Assembly: GCA_023231365.1 (NCBI GenBank)
Contig: JALNVO010000183.1
Span: 1-5,608 of the forward strand
DNA from: Fibrobacteraceae bacterium
GTDB taxonomy: Bacteria > Fibrobacterota > Fibrobacteria > Fibrobacterales > Fibrobacteraceae
Length of the DNA: 5,608 nucleotides
Direction: 5' to 3'
Shown here: positions 5,532-5,608 of the stretch, in pieces
Numbering within the stretch: the first letter of the stretch is position 1
How the letters are laid out: every line of letters begins with the position of its first letter
Made by a program: the position numbers and the translations under genes
The notes under the pieces: model-generated
Told to the model about the DNA's origin: nothing
Seen by the model: the letters and a program-made list of their open reading frames with translations, nothing else
The model's database searches: none

Positions 5532-5608
5532 CCACCCGCGAGCCCGGAGGGCGAAGCAGCGGCAATCCCCCGCACGGGACAAGGCGGAGCCGATGTCCCA
5601 GAGACGAA
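5532..5608. other. GC-rich non-coding tail with two GGA-loop hairpins
   Basis: After the secretin TAA there is no gene visible to the window end. The stretch can form GCCC-GGA-GGGC (5542-5552) and a larger hairpin with GGGACA (5576-5581) pairing TGTCCC (5594-5599) around an inner GGC-GGA-GCC (5583-5591). No T-tract follows, so this is not a standard intrinsic terminator, although the hairpins could stabilise the 3' end of the message. The composition and the 'cgaagcagcggcaatccc' wording look like an intergenic palindromic repeat; only one copy is available here. Confidence 0.4.

Noticed and set aside
5576..5599. Rho-independent terminator for the secretin operon
   Set aside because: The stem is followed by CAGAGACGAA with no run of T, and the operon may continue to the right of the window.

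Overview
The window looks like a chromosomal segment of a Gram-negative (diderm) bacterium: it encodes an outer-membrane secretin, two OmpH/Skp-type periplasmic proteins and two lipoproteins. Base composition is close to half G+C, with A/T-rich intergenic DNA. The overall style (divergent OmpH-like genes, GspE and a secretin, start-region texture) reminds me of Fibrobacterota, but that is an impression from memory, not a demonstrated assignment. No tRNA, rRNA, CRISPR array or insertion sequence is visible.

The window is two divergent, tightly packed operons separated by about 190 bases. Leftward (minus strand, reading from 1352 towards 1) there are two tandem OmpH/Skp-like genes and then the 5' part of a GTG-initiated lipoprotein gene that runs off the left edge. 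Neighbouring genes overlap by 8 and 4 bases, so translational coupling is likely. Rightward (plus strand, 1547 to 5531) there is a lipoprotein with two copies of a roughly 100-residue beta-sandwich-like repeat, a GspE/PilB-family secretion ATPase and a GspD/PilQ-family secretin. Each junction is a 4-base start/stop overlap (GTGA, then ATGA).

Taken together, the right operon encodes the cytoplasmic motor and the outer-membrane channel of a type II secretion or type IV pilus-like machine, led by a lipoprotein of unknown function. The inner-membrane platform protein, pseudopilins and prepilin peptidase are not in the window. The left operon encodes periplasmic coiled-coil proteins of a family that handles unfolded outer-membrane proteins. 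Its place beside a secretin operon suggests, but does not prove, a role in envelope or secretin biogenesis.

The divergent intergenic region contains a perfect 16-bp inverted repeat with a 4-base spacer (1404-1439), the strongest unexplained DNA structure here and a good candidate operator. The most unusual protein features are three N0/STN-like domains in tandem in the secretin and an abnormally compact four-cysteine zinc site in the ATPase. The last 77 bases are non-coding as far as visible, GC-rich, and form two GGA-loop hairpins without a T-tract.
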